Positions 34,220-43,476 of a stretch of 64,000 nt of DNA are shown here, one piece after another. Source of the DNA: Kitasatospora aureofaciens (GTDB taxonomy: Bacteria > Actinomycetota > Actinomycetes > Streptomycetales > Streptomycetaceae); contig NZ_JAHTKP010000032.1 of NCBI RefSeq assembly GCF_019192735.1, positions 1 to 64,000 of the forward strand, in the 5' to 3' direction. The notes beneath the pieces are model-generated. The model was not told the origin of the DNA. It worked only from the letters and a program-made list of their open reading frames with translations, and ran no database searches. How positions within the stretch are numbered: the stretch's first letter is position 1; every line of letters begins with the position of its first letter. Position numbers and translations under genes: made by a program.

Positions 34220-34261
34220 GGGGCCGCTTACCGGACCCGGCGGAGTCCGGTAAGCGGCCCC
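34220..34261 (-). terminator. bldC terminator
   Basis: 17-bp perfect stem beginning GGGGCCGCTTACCGGAC, 8-nt loop; on the minus strand the stem is followed by TTTGCC. Ends 20 bp after the bldC stop. Confidence 0.9.
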
Positions 34262-34281
34262 TTTAAAGAGCCTTTGGCCTA

Positions 34282-34488
34282 TCAGGCCTCGGTGCGCTGA
34301 GCGGGAATCCCGGCCAGCAGTGCACGCACCTCCGCCTCGCGGTAACGGCGGTGACCGCCGAGCGTGCGAATCGACGTCAGCTTGCCGGCCTTGGCCCAGC
34401 GGGTAACCGTCTTCGGGTCCACGCGGAACATGGTGGCAACCTCTGCCGGCGTCAGCAGCGGCTCAGCATCAGGGGTACGAGCGGTCAT
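34282..34488 (-). CDS. bldC: Developmental regulator BldC (MerR-like DNA-binding domain)
   Basis: 68 aa, essentially the Streptomyces BldC: LLTPAEVATMFRVDPKTVTRWAKAGKL is the MerR-type winged helix and GGHRRYREAEVRALL the wing and second helix. BldC lacks the MerR dimerisation coil and binds DNA as head-to-tail oligomers, repressing entry into development. GAGGAGG precedes the ATG. Neighbours hrpA on one side and vdh on the other match S. coelicolor. Confidence 0.97.
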   Translation of the reverse strand: MTARTPDAEPLLTPAEVATMFRVDPKTVTRWAKAGKLTSIRTLGGHRRYREAEVRALLAGIPAQRTEA

Positions 34489-34973
34489 GAGCGGCCTCCT
34501 CGGGAGAACCGAACCAGGGCGGTTCTATCCTTCAAATTCTGCACCTTGGCCCGCGATGCCCGAAATGGCATAGACGGGCCGAGTCGGTTATAGGACGAAC
34601 GGCTTGTCCTGGTGTCTACAACTACACCATCCGTCCAGCCCTATCGACCAAACCGCCAAAATTGACCCCTCACGGGTTCAAGGCCGACGGATGGCGATGG
34701 ACCACCCCATAACGGACAGTCACGCGGCCGTGACATCCGGTTACGAGGGGACCAGACCCTCCGTTTCCCCGCAAAGCACGCATTGACTCCAGAACCACCC
34801 AAAAGTGGGCACGCTCACGTGAAGTTGGGCTGGTTGTCCCATTTTTGCACATAGGGGTAAGTTCGCGTCAACGGTGAGTAGTGTCACGTTCGACAGCTAT
34901 TGACCCGAACCGGGACCTTGGTCATGAGGCTCGGGCCCTAGGACTCTTACAGTCATACAGGGGCGGTCGGACG
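34489..34973. other. bldC upstream region
   Basis: 485 bp with no gene. It must hold the bldC promoter and leader (minus strand). GC content falls in the first 250 bp. I could not identify a convincing -35/-10 pair. Confidence 0.6.
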
Positions 34974-35897
34974 TCAGTTCGCGTACCGCAGTGCCAGCAC
35001 CCGCCGCCAGCGCACTGTCAGCTCCCCGTACATCCGCAGCGCCTCCACGGTGTCCCCCGCCCGCAGCGCCCGCAGGCCCTCCTCCAGCTCCCCCGCCGAA
35101 CGGTCCGCCAGAAGCCGCTCCGGCCCCAGCAGATGCACCAGCCCCCCGTAGTCCAGCTCCACCAGCGAGCGCGGATGGAACTCCTCCAGCCACCGCCCCA
35201 CCTGCTCCGCCCCCACCACCAGTTCCCCGTCCGGCACCGCCTCACGCAGCGCCCGGTAGGCCCGCGCCACCCGCCGGCGCGCCTGCGCCATCGGCGTCAG
35301 ATAGAACAGCGCCGCCGGCCGCGTCTCCCCCTTCTCCTTTCCTGCCCCCTCGTTTCCTACCCCCTCGCCCGACGGCACGAAGCAGCGGTCCTCCTCCCCG
35401 AACGGCAGGAACCACCGCACCGGCACCTCCCACCGGCTGGTCAGGATCCACGGCCGGGCGTCCGGGTGCTCGGCCCGCCAGCGCTCCCGGTCGGCCTCCG
35501 CGGCCGCCCGGGCCACCGGCGGCACCGCGGTGTCCAGCAGCGCCACCGGCGCCCCCGCCCGCAGCTCCTCCAGCGCCTGCCAGCTGCGCAGCCTGGTCGC
35601 CCACGGGCAGACGTACAGGACGCCGTCCACCACGCGCACGTAGGCCCGCTCGCTCTCCCGCTCGGGCAGCGCCCGGGGCGTCCGGCCGACCAGCTCCGCC
35701 AGGGCCTCCCGCTGCTCCGCCAGCACCGCCTCGGCGACCGGCCGGGCGGCCTCCGCGGCGTCCGGCCCGTGCTCCGCCGCGTAGGCCTGCCAGCGCGCCC
35801 GCTCGGGCCCCGGGTAGGCGGCCAGCGGCTCGTAGACCCGCAGGTGGGCGGCGTAGGGCGGCTGTACGGACGTACGCACGACGGTCACGTCCTGCAT
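34974..35897 (-). CDS. Unrecognised 307-aa protein between bldC and vdh
   Basis: Not assigned to a family. Soluble, with EPLAAYPGPERARWQAYAAE near the N-terminus, VVDGVLYVCPWATRLRSWQALEEL, RWFLPFGEEDRCFV and RPAALFYLTPMAQARRRVARAYRAL, ending in a helical LRALRAGDTVEALRMYGELTVRWRRV. An equivalent gene sits at the same place in S. coelicolor, so it belongs to the core genome. Start ATG 35897 has no clear ribosome site. Confidence 0.78.
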   Translation of the reverse strand: MQDVTVVRTSVQPPYAAHLRVYEPLAAYPGPERARWQAYAAEHGPDAAEAARPVAEAVLAEQREALAELVGRTPRALPERESERAYVRVVDGVLYVCPWATRLRSWQALEELRAGAPVALLDTAVPPVARAAAEADRERWRAEHPDARPWILTSRWEVPVRWFLPFGEEDRCFVPSGEGVGNEGAGKEKGETRPAALFYLTPMAQARRRVARAYRALREAVPDGELVVGAEQVGRWLEEFHPRSLVELDYGGLVHLLGPERLLADRSAGELEEGLRALRAGDTVEALRMYGELTVRWRRVLALRYAN

Positions 35898-36095
35898 GGT
35901 CGCACGCGCCGCCCGGAGCCGGGAGAGCGCGCCCCCGAACCGTTCGCGCCCGCACTCCGCACCCCCTCCCGTCTCACTCCGCGGACAACCGGCACAAGCT
36001 CGGACAAGAGGGCGGATCGGCGGCGCGCCCGCGACTACGCTTCGCCTTAGGCGCCCGCACCACAGCAGCGGGCCTTCGATACTGGAGTCACCACA

Positions 36096-37253
36096 GTGAC
36101 CGACGTACAGACCCCCGCCACGCACCCCGCACCCGGCGTGCTCAGCAGGATCTTCCGTACCGAGCAGGACGGCGCCCCCGGCGACGGCCACGAGCAGGTC
36201 GTCCTCTGCCACGACCGCAGCTCCGGGCTCAAGGCGATCATCGCCATCCACTCCACCGCACTCGGCCCGGCCCTCGGCGGGACCCGCTTCTTCCCGTACG
36301 CCTCCGAGGAGGCGGCCCTGGAGGACGCACTGAACCTGTCCCGCGGGATGTCCTACAAGAACGCGCTGGCCGGGCTCGACCTCGGCGGCGGCAAGGCCGT
36401 CATCATCGGCGACCCGAACAAGGACAAGAACGAGGCGATGCTCCGGGCCTACGGCCGCTTCGTCGAGTCCCTGCGCGGCCGCTACATCACCGCCTGCGAC
36501 GTGGGCACCTACGTCCAGGACATGGACGTCATCGCGCGCGAGACCGAGTTCGTGACCGGCCGCTCGCCCGAGCACGGCGGCGCCGGCGACTCGTCCATCC
36601 TGACCGCCTTCGGCGTCTTCCAGGGCATGCGCGCCACCGCCCAGGCCCGCTGGGGCCAGCCCACCCTGCGCGGCAAGCGGGTCGGCGTCGCGGGCGTCGG
36701 CAAGGTCGGCCACTACCTGGTCGGCCACCTCGTCGCGGACGGCGCCACCGTCGTCATCACCGACGTCTCCGAGGCCGCCGTCAACCGCGTCCGCGCGGCC
36801 CACCCGGAGGTGGAGGTGGTCGCCGACACCGCCGCCCTGCTCCAGGCCAAGCTGGACGTCTACGCGCCCTGCGCCCTCGGCGGCGCGCTGACCGACCAGA
36901 GCGTCGCCGCGCTGACCGAGTTCGGCACCTCGATCGTCTGCGGCGCGGCCAACAACCAGCTGGCCCACCCGGGTGTCGAGAAGGACCTCGCCGACCGCGG
37001 CATCCTCTACGCCCCCGACTACCTGGTGAACTCCGGCGGCGTCATCCAGGTCGCCGACGAGATCGAGGGCTTCAACTTCGAGCGGGCCAAGAACAAGGCC
37101 ACCAAGATCTTCGACACCACCCTGGAGATCTTCACCCGGGCCGCCGCCGACGGCGTCCCGCCGGCGGTCGCCGCCGACCGCCTGGCCGAGAAGCGGATGC
37201 GCGAGATCAGCGCGCTGCGCACGGTCCTGCTGCCGGGCGCCCGCCGCGGCTGA
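36096..37253 (+). CDS. vdh: Valine/leucine dehydrogenase
   Basis: 385 aa of the Glu/Leu/Phe/Val dehydrogenase family. Catalytic glycine-lysine segment GLDLGGGKAVIIGDP, PALGGTRFFPY, the Rossmann loop GVAGVGKVGHYL and ANNQLAHP. It deaminates valine and other branched-chain amino acids with NAD+, feeding branched starter units for fatty acids and polyketides. GTG start preceded by GGAG; TACGCT at 36036-36041 is a plausible -10 box. Confidence 0.94.
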   Translation: MTDVQTPATHPAPGVLSRIFRTEQDGAPGDGHEQVVLCHDRSSGLKAIIAIHSTALGPALGGTRFFPYASEEAALEDALNLSRGMSYKNALAGLDLGGGKAVIIGDPNKDKNEAMLRAYGRFVESLRGRYITACDVGTYVQDMDVIARETEFVTGRSPEHGGAGDSSILTAFGVFQGMRATAQARWGQPTLRGKRVGVAGVGKVGHYLVGHLVADGATVVITDVSEAAVNRVRAAHPEVEVVADTAALLQAKLDVYAPCALGGALTDQSVAALTEFGTSIVCGAANNQLAHPGVEKDLADRGILYAPDYLVNSGGVIQVADEIEGFNFERAKNKATKIFDTTLEIFTRAAADGVPPAVAADRLAEKRMREISALRTVLLPGARRG

Positions 37254-37648
37254 TCCGGTCCCCTTCGGATCACGTTCGGACACCCGGTGCGCGGGGGGCG
37301 GCCCACATTCGCCCCCCGCGCATCACGATGTGGAACCGGATTCTCACTTCTACGCCCGATCGGGTGATCCAACGTCCCCCTAGGGGGGATAATCGATCCC
37401 GGAACAACGGACCTGAGGTACCTCCGGACAGCGTGCAAACTGCCGCAAACCCTCCCGTGACCTGGGAAGACCTGGTCTCGGGTGCGGCCAGTGCGCGCCA
37501 CGTCACACCGACGACGTATCGTCCAGCGGCAGAAACAGGTACCGTTAATGCTCCAAGGGACGGTCCTCCCCATTCGGGCAGGCCGCTCTTGGTCATGAAC
37601 ACGTGTCAGACTCGGGGCCGTGAGCCCCATCGTTGAGGGGGTCGACCC
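37254..37648. other. Intergenic region between vdh and DUF3073 gene
   Basis: 395 bp without a gene. Contains a palindrome CCCCCTAGGGGG near 37380 and the presumed promoter of the DUF3073 gene; no terminator of vdh was recognised. Confidence 0.6.
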
Positions 37649-37909
37649 ATGGGGCGCGGCCGGGCCAAGGCCAAGCAGACGAAGGTCGCCCGCGAGCTGA
37701 AGTACAACAGCGGCGGGTTCGACGCCAATCGCCTGTCCAGCGAGCTGGGCGTATCGCCCTCCACCACCCCGATCGAGCCTGAGCCGATCGAGGAAGAAGA
37801 GGACGACGACCCGTACGCGGAGTACGCCGCTCGCTACGGCGACCTCGACGACGAGGACGACGACACCGAGCCGGGCACCGGGCCGTCGCAGGCCTCCCGC
37901 CGCTCGTAA
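37649..37909 (+). CDS. DUF3073 domain protein
   Basis: 86 aa. MGRGRAKAKQTKVARELKYN is the hallmark N-terminus of DUF3073, a small actinobacterial protein with a basic N-terminal half and an acidic tail (EPIEEEEDDDPYAEYAARYGD). Function unknown; the charge split suggests nucleic-acid or ribosome association. GAGGGGGT ribosome site. Converges on purM across a strong terminator. Confidence 0.92.
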   Translation: MGRGRAKAKQTKVARELKYNSGGFDANRLSSELGVSPSTTPIEPEPIEEEEDDDPYAEYAARYGDLDDEDDDTEPGTGPSQASRRS

Positions 37910-38014
37910 CCGCAGCTTCGCCGGACCGGTCCGGGCGCCCAGAGCGCCGGGCCGGTCTTCGGCGTTCCCGCGTACGGGCCGGCGCACGGTCGCGCCACCG
38001 GGCCGGCAGTGACG

Positions 38015-38052
38015 CGAGAGGGCCCCTCCGGAGCACCGGAGGGGCCCTCTCG
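38015..38052. terminator. Bidirectional terminator between DUF3073 and purM
   Basis: Perfect 17-bp stem starting CGAGAGGGCCCC, 4-nt loop AGCA, between convergent genes. Confidence 0.93.
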
Positions 38053-38066
38053 ACGTACGGGCCGGA

Positions 38067-39152
38067 TCAGCCCGCCGTGAAGCCCTCGTAGGCGTTGTAG
38101 AGCGCCGCGCCGCCCTCGTGCTCGTCGGTGCGCTCGACGATGTCGCCCAGCAGCCAGGCCTCGACGCCGCGGTCCTCCAGGACCGACAGCACGACGTCCA
38201 CCGAGTCCGGCGGGACGACCGCGACCATGCCGACGCCCATGTTGAGCGTCTTCTCGATCTCCAGGGTGGCCACCTTGCCGACCTCGGCGACGGTCCGGAA
38301 GACCGGCAGCGGGGTCCAGGTGCCGCGGTCCAGGCGGGCGTGCAGGCCGGCCGGGATGACCCGGGCCAGGTTGGCCGCCAGGCCGCCGCCGGTGACGTGC
38401 GAGAAGGCGTGGATCTCGGTGGCGCGGGTGAGCGCCAGGCAGTCCAGCGAGTAGATCCGGGTCGGCTCCAGCAGCTCCTCGCCGAGGGTGCGGCCGAACT
38501 CCTCGACCTTGCGGTCCAGCTTCCAGCCGGCCTGGTTCAGCAGCACGTGGCGGACCAGCGAGTAACCGTTGGAGTGCAGGCCGGAGGCGGCCATCGCGAT
38601 CACCACGTCGCCGGCCCGGACCCGGTCCGCGCCGAGCAGCGCGTCGGCCTCGACGACGCCGGTGCCGGCGCCCGCGACGTCGTACTCGTCCGGGCCCAGC
38701 AGGCCCGGGTGCTCGGCGGTCTCGCCACCGACCAGGGCGCAGCCGGCCAGCGCGCAGCCCTCGGCGATGCCCTTGACGATCGCGGCGACGCGCTCCGGCA
38801 CGACCTTGCCGACGCAGATGTAGTCGGTCATGAACAGCGGCTCGGCGCCGCACACCACGAGGTCGTCCACGACCATGCCGACCAGGTCGTGGCCGATGGT
38901 GTCGTGCTTGTCCATGGCGGCGGCGATGGCCACCTTGGTCCCCACGCCGTCGGTGGCCGAGGCCAGCAGCGGCCGCTCGTAGTTCTTGAAGGCGGACGCG
39001 TCGAAGAGCCCGGCGAAGCCGCCGAGGCCGCCGACCACCTCGGGGCGGTTGGCCTTCTTCACCCACTGCTTCATGAGCTCGACGGCGCGGTCGCCGGCCT
39101 CGATGTCGACGCCGGCGGCGGCGTAGGTGGCGCCGTTCTGGTTCGTGGTCAC
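38067..39152 (-). CDS. purM: Phosphoribosylformylglycinamidine cyclo-ligase (AIR synthetase)
   Basis: 361 aa. Fifth step of purine synthesis, ATP-dependent ring closure of FGAM to AIR. Motifs: GFAGLFD, SATDGVGTKVAIA, DLVGMVVDDLVVCGAEPLF, GGETAEHPG and FSHVTGGGLAANLARV. GTG 39152 (start of VTTNQNG) is chosen over longer in-frame starts because it matches the family N-terminus; a GAAAGGG lies upstream. Follows purF, but a hairpin lies between them. Confidence 0.96.
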   Translation of the reverse strand: MTTNQNGATYAAAGVDIEAGDRAVELMKQWVKKANRPEVVGGLGGFAGLFDASAFKNYERPLLASATDGVGTKVAIAAAMDKHDTIGHDLVGMVVDDLVVCGAEPLFMTDYICVGKVVPERVAAIVKGIAEGCALAGCALVGGETAEHPGLLGPDEYDVAGAGTGVVEADALLGADRVRAGDVVIAMAASGLHSNGYSLVRHVLLNQAGWKLDRKVEEFGRTLGEELLEPTRIYSLDCLALTRATEIHAFSHVTGGGLAANLARVIPAGLHARLDRGTWTPLPVFRTVAEVGKVATLEIEKTLNMGVGMVAVVPPDSVDVVLSVLEDRGVEAWLLGDIVERTDEHEGGAALYNAYEGFTAG

Positions 39153-39211
39153 TGCGGTGCGGCCCTTTCGGGTCTGGTGGGGGGTGTTCGGAACACCGGG
39201 GGTGGGAACAG

Positions 39212-39241
39212 CGGTGGGGCCCCGCCTGCGGGACCCCACCG
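39212..39241 (-). terminator. Hairpin between purF and purM
   Basis: 13-bp stem CGGTGGGGcCCCG/CGGGaCCCCACCG with one mismatch and loop CCTG, 7 bp after the purF stop; likely a (partial) purF terminator, so purM may be differentially expressed. Confidence 0.75.
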
Positions 39242-39248
39242 TGGTTCG

Positions 39249-40829
39249 TTACGGGCGGCGCAGCGCGTCGGCCGCGCCCGCTCCGCCGAGCAGGGACTGG
39301 ACGCCGTCCAGGTCGCTGCCCGTCGGCTTGCCGCGGACGGCCGGGGGCTGCTGGCCGCCCTTGATCTCGGCCTCCAGCAGGAGCTTGCCGAGCAGCGCCG
39401 GGTCCGGCAGCTCCATCGGGTACTCGCCGTCGAAGCAGGCCCGGCAGAGCCGGTCCTTGGGCTGCTTGGTGGCCTCGATCATGCCGTCGATCGAGATGTA
39501 GGCGAGCGAGTCGGCGCCGAGCGTGCGGCCGATCTCCTCGACGGTCATCCCGTTGGCGATCAGCTCCGCGCGGGTGGCGAAGTCGATGCCGAAGAAGCAC
39601 GGCCACTTCACCGGCGGCGAGGAGATCCGGATGTGCACCTCGGCGGCGCCGGCCTCGCGCAGCATCCGCACCAGCGCGCGCTGGGTGTTGCCGCGGACAA
39701 TCGAGTCGTCGACGACGACCAGGCGCTTGCCGGCGATGACCTCGCGCAGCGGGTTCAGCTTGAGTCGGATGCCGAGTTGGCGGATGGTCTGGCTGGGCTG
39801 GATGAAGGTGCGGCCCACGTAGGCGTTCTTCACCAGGCCCGAGCCGTACGGGATGCCGCTGGCCTCGGCGTAGCCGATCGCGGCGGGGGTGCCGGACTCG
39901 GGCGTCGCTATCACCAGGTCGGCCTCGACCGGGGCCTCCTGCGCCAGCCTGCGGCCCATCTCCACGCGGGAGAGGTGGACGTTGCGGCCGGCGATGGAGG
40001 TGTCGGGGCGGGCCAGGTAGACGTACTCGAACACGCAGCCCTTGGGCTTCGCCTCGGCGAAGCGGGAGGTGCGCATGCCGTTCTCGTCGATGGCGATGAG
40101 CTCGCCGGGCTCGACCTCACGGATGAAGGAGGCGCCGCAGATGTCCAGCGCCGCCGTCTCGGAGGCGACCACCCAGCCGCGCTCCAGCCGGCCGAGCACC
40201 AGCGGACGGATGCCCTGCGGGTCGCGGGCGGCGTAGAGCGTGTGCTCGTCCATGAAGACGAGCGAGAACGCGCCCTTGACCTTGGGCAGCACGACCTTGG
40301 CCGTCTCCTCGATGGAGAGGTCCGGGTGGCCGGCGAGCAGCGCGGTCACCAGGTCGGTGTCGTTGGTCGCGGCGGTCCGGCCGGAGCGGGAGACGTGCTC
40401 CTCACCGGGCAGTTCGGCGACCATGGCCGCCAGTTCGGCGGTGTTCACCAGGTTTCCGTTGTGCCCGAGGGCCAGCGAACCGTGCACGGTCGCCCGGAAG
40501 GTCGGCTGGGCGTTCTCCCAGACCGAGGAACCGGTGGTCGAGTAGCGGGCGTGTCCGACGGCGATATGCCCGTGCAACGACCCCAGCGAGGCCTCGTCGA
40601 AGACCTGGGAGACGAGTCCCATGTCCTTGAAGACGAGAATCTGGGAGCCGTTGCTCACTGCGATGCCCGCGGATTCCTGACCGCGGTGCTGCAGGGCGTA
40701 AAGGCCGAAGAACGTGAGCTTGGCGACCTCCTCGCCGGGAGCCCAGACACCGAAGACGCCACAAGCGTCCTGGGGGCCTTTCTCGCCGGGAAGAAGATCG
40801 TGGTTGAGTCTTCCGTCACCACGTGGCAC
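39249..40829 (-). CDS. purF: Amidophosphoribosyltransferase
   Basis: 526 aa. First committed step of purine synthesis. A 22-residue propeptide precedes the nucleophile Cys23 (ACGVFG), then the class II glutaminase (HRGQESAGIA, GHARYSTTG, HNGNLVN) and the PRPP-binding loop VVVDDSIVRGNT. CxxC and other cysteines (CFFGID, CRACFDGEYP) fit the iron-sulfur-containing B. subtilis type. GTG 40829 begins the family-typical N-terminus; TAGACT ends 7 nt upstream, so the mRNA is probably leaderless. Confidence 0.96.
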   Translation of the reverse strand: MPRGDGRLNHDLLPGEKGPQDACGVFGVWAPGEEVAKLTFFGLYALQHRGQESAGIAVSNGSQILVFKDMGLVSQVFDEASLGSLHGHIAVGHARYSTTGSSVWENAQPTFRATVHGSLALGHNGNLVNTAELAAMVAELPGEEHVSRSGRTAATNDTDLVTALLAGHPDLSIEETAKVVLPKVKGAFSLVFMDEHTLYAARDPQGIRPLVLGRLERGWVVASETAALDICGASFIREVEPGELIAIDENGMRTSRFAEAKPKGCVFEYVYLARPDTSIAGRNVHLSRVEMGRRLAQEAPVEADLVIATPESGTPAAIGYAEASGIPYGSGLVKNAYVGRTFIQPSQTIRQLGIRLKLNPLREVIAGKRLVVVDDSIVRGNTQRALVRMLREAGAAEVHIRISSPPVKWPCFFGIDFATRAELIANGMTVEEIGRTLGADSLAYISIDGMIEATKQPKDRLCRACFDGEYPMELPDPALLGKLLLEAEIKGGQQPPAVRGKPTGSDLDGVQSLLGGAGAADALRRP

Positions 40830-41152
40830 GCCTTCGAGTCTAGGGCAGTTGGCACAGGCTTCCGGAACCCGGGATGCCGGGATTGTTGGGCGATCGGTCG
40901 GCAACGCGCGTAGACAAAACCCCTTACCGGGTGGGGATTTCGGGGCGCGGAATTCCGGCGCGCGCCGATTCGCCTTGCGGTTCGCGCCCGTTGGCGTAAT
41001 CCGCGTGCGAAGCGCCGGGTGTCGGGGCCGCGGCGAACGTGAGCCTGCTCACCCGGGGTTCACGCGGGCTTCACGGGTCGGTTGACGGGGTGATTGGCGG
41101 CCCGGCGGCTCGGCTTGGCGGCTCGGCTCACGGCTCCGTTCGCGGCCCGGCT
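40830..41152. other. purF upstream region
   Basis: 323 bp, no gene. Contains the purF promoter at its left edge and a stretch of CGGCGGCTCGGCTT-like direct repeats near 41100-41130. No terminator clearly assignable to the DAGK-like gene. Confidence 0.6.
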
Positions 41153-41998
41153 TCACGCCGCGGGCAGGAGGAGGCCCCAGGCGCCCGGGTGCACCGTCCA
41201 GGTGCGGGCGCGGACCGGGCCGACCGGGTGACCGTCCGCCTCGTAGCCGAAGCCGCGCCCGACCACCGAGACGCTCGCGGCGCGGGCCCGCACGAGCGCG
41301 CCGGACGCACGGACGACGATCTCCATCACGCCCGTCCCGTCCGACTCGCCGGACGGCAGCGTGACCTGCACCAGCCGCACCGGCCGGTGGACGTCGGCGA
41401 GCAGCCGGCCGTCGGCCTCGACCCGGATCCGGGAACTGTGCTCGGCCGGCTCGGGGGTGAGTACGGTCCCCTGCTCGGCCGCAGCGAGTTTCGCCCATAG
41501 CGAACGCCAGCCACCCGGGCGCCCGGCCAGTCGCCGCGTCCCGACCCCGGAGATCCGCACCCCGCCGAGCGCGACCCCGCCACCGTCGTCCACCAGCAGG
41601 TCCAGCTTCCGCGGCGCACCCGACAGCACCGCCCGCGCCGCCGGCACCGGCTCCGCCGGCACGCCGAGCGCGCGGGCGGTGGCCAGGTCCTCCGACCGGC
41701 CGACCGGAACCATGCCCACCGGATCCGTTCCCAGCTCACGGTGGCGATGCAGGGCTTGCAGGACCCGCTGCAGAGCAAGATCGGAACCGATCACCACCGG
41801 TCTCCGTCGACCCCGGTGCGAAAGCACTCGGTCGAGTTCGGATGTGCTCTCCGGATACACCACCTTGACGTCCGCACCCCCGCAAAGCACGTCCTTCGCG
41901 ATCCGCACCGACTCGCCGTCGGCCTGCCGGGCCGCCGGGTCGAGGAGCAGCAGGAGCGGCTCGGGGCCGCCGGTTGCAGGCGTGGACAGGGACGACAC
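41153..41998 (-). CDS. Diacylglycerol-kinase-family protein
   Basis: 281 aa. N-terminal half contains the nucleotide-binding pattern of the DAGK/NAD-kinase-like fold (VVIGSDLALQRVLQALH; GMVPVGRSEDLATARALG in the place of the GTGND motif), the C-terminal half the beta-sandwich domain (LDLLVDDGGGVALGGVRISG, EIVVRASGALVRARAASV, GYEADGHPVGPVRART). It may phosphorylate a lipid or polyketide-like alcohol. The GGDG signature is degenerate (IGSD), so activity is uncertain. GTG start with GAGGAAGG. Divergent from purA. Confidence 0.8.
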   Translation of the reverse strand: MSSLSTPATGGPEPLLLLLDPAARQADGESVRIAKDVLCGGADVKVVYPESTSELDRVLSHRGRRRPVVIGSDLALQRVLQALHRHRELGTDPVGMVPVGRSEDLATARALGVPAEPVPAARAVLSGAPRKLDLLVDDGGGVALGGVRISGVGTRRLAGRPGGWRSLWAKLAAAEQGTVLTPEPAEHSSRIRVEADGRLLADVHRPVRLVQVTLPSGESDGTGVMEIVVRASGALVRARAASVSVVGRGFGYEADGHPVGPVRARTWTVHPGAWGLLLPAA

Positions 41999-42033
41999 GA
42001 CCGGTCCTTCCTCAGGTAATCTCTCGGTGCAAG

Positions 42034-42061
42034 AGCCCCTTGCGCTACTGCGCCAGGGGCT
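42034..42061 (+). promoter_or_regulatory. Strong hairpin in the divergent region upstream of purA
   Basis: 12-bp stem AGCCCCTTGCGC/GCGCCAGGGGCT with one mismatch and loop TACT, 63 bp before the purA start. It could be an attenuator-like element in the purA leader or a terminator against opposite transcription; no T run follows. Confidence 0.55.
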
Positions 42062-42124
42062 TCGTCTATCTCGGGGCAGACTGCGGCCTACGCAGGATGC
42101 CCCAACCGGAAGGGGTGTACGCCT

Positions 42125-43408
42125 GTGCCGGCACTCGTGCTCGTTGGCGCTCAGTGGGGAGACGAGGGCAAGGGGAAGGCGACCGACCTCCTCGGCGGCT
42201 CCGTCGACTACGTCGTCCGCTACCAGGGCGGCAACAACGCCGGTCACACGGTGGTCATCGGTGACCAGAAGTATGCCCTGCACCTGCTCCCTTCCGGCAT
42301 CCTCAGCCCGAATGTGACGCCGGTGATCGGCAACGGCGTCGTCATCGACCCGGGCGTGCTGCTCTCCGAGCTCAACGGCCTGAACGAGCGCGGCATCGAC
42401 ACCTCCAAGCTGCTGATCTCGGGCAACGCCCACCTGATCACGCCGTACCACCGCACCCTGGACAAGGTCACCGAGCGCTTCCTGGGCAAGCGCCGGATCG
42501 GCACCACCGGCCGCGGCATCGGCCCGACCTACGCGGACAAGATCAACCGCGTCGGCATCCGGGTCCAGGACCTGTTCGACGAGTCGATCCTGCGCCAGAA
42601 GATCGAGGCGGCGCTGCACGACAAGAACCAGGTCCTGGTCAAGCTCTACAACCGCCGCGCCATCCCGGCCGAGCTGGTCGTCGAGGAGTACCTCGGCTAC
42701 GCGGAGAAGATCAAGCCCTTCCTCGCCGACACCACCCTCGTCCTGGACGAGGCCCTGAAGGCCAACAAGGTGGTCCTGCTGGAGGGCGGCCAGGGCACCC
42801 TGCTCGACGTCGACCACGGCACGTACCCCTTCGTGACCTCGTCGAACCCGACCGCGGGCGGCGCCTGCACCGGCGCCGGCATCGGCCCGACCAAGATCGA
42901 CCGGGTCATCGGCATCCTCAAGGCCTACACCACCCGCGTCGGCTCCGGCCCGTTCCCGACCGAGCTGCTGGACGAGGACGGCGAGGCCCTGCGCCGCATC
43001 GGCGGCGAGCGCGGCGTCACCACCGGCCGCGACCGCCGCTGCGGCTGGTTCGACGCCGTCATCGCGCGCTACGCGACCCGGGTCAACGGCCTCACCGACT
43101 TCTTCCTCACCAAGCTCGACGTGCTGACTGGCTGGGAGCAGATCCCGGTCTGCGTCGCGTACGAGATCGACGGGCAGCGGGTCGAGGAACTCCCCTACAA
43201 CCAGTCGGACTTCCACCACGCCAAGCCGATCTACGAGACGCTGCCGGGCTGGAACGAAGACATCAGCAAGGCCAAGACCTTCGCCGACCTGCCGAAGAAC
43301 GCGCAGGCGTACGTGAAGGCGCTGGAGGAGATGTCCGGCGCGCCGATCTCCGCCATCGGCGTCGGCCCGGGCCGGGACGAGACGATCCAGATCAACTCGT
43401 TCATCTGA
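42125..43408 (+). CDS. purA: Adenylosuccinate synthetase
   Basis: 427 aa. GTP-dependent condensation of IMP and aspartate, first step from IMP to AMP. N-terminal loop GDEGKGK (12-18), GGNNAGHTVV, GTTGRGIGPTYADK, EGGQGTLLDVDHGTYPFVTSSN and RRCGWFD. Complete. GTG start with GGAAGGGG. It completes a purine cluster with purF and purM on the opposite strand. Confidence 0.97.
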   Translation: MPALVLVGAQWGDEGKGKATDLLGGSVDYVVRYQGGNNAGHTVVIGDQKYALHLLPSGILSPNVTPVIGNGVVIDPGVLLSELNGLNERGIDTSKLLISGNAHLITPYHRTLDKVTERFLGKRRIGTTGRGIGPTYADKINRVGIRVQDLFDESILRQKIEAALHDKNQVLVKLYNRRAIPAELVVEEYLGYAEKIKPFLADTTLVLDEALKANKVVLLEGGQGTLLDVDHGTYPFVTSSNPTAGGACTGAGIGPTKIDRVIGILKAYTTRVGSGPFPTELLDEDGEALRRIGGERGVTTGRDRRCGWFDAVIARYATRVNGLTDFFLTKLDVLTGWEQIPVCVAYEIDGQRVEELPYNQSDFHHAKPIYETLPGWNEDISKAKTFADLPKNAQAYVKALEEMSGAPISAIGVGPGRDETIQINSFI

Positions 43409-43423
43409 GCCTGAACCTCTTCG

Positions 43424-43455
43424 AGGGCCCTGTGGGATCCATCCCGCAGGGCCCT
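43424..43455 (+). terminator. purA terminator
   Basis: 15-bp stem AGGGCCCTGTGGGAT/ATCCCGCAGGGCCCT with one mismatch; 15 bp past the purA stop. Confidence 0.9.
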
Positions 43456-43476
43456 TCGCCTTGCCTCGCCCCTTTT

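Noticed and set aside
34168..34221. CRISPR or iteron origin at the 14-bp repeats
   Set aside because: Repeats are directly abutting without spacers, no DnaA boxes or Rep gene nearby.
38118..40913. Open frame of 931 codons on the plus strand
   Set aside because: Shadow of purM and purF on the other strand.
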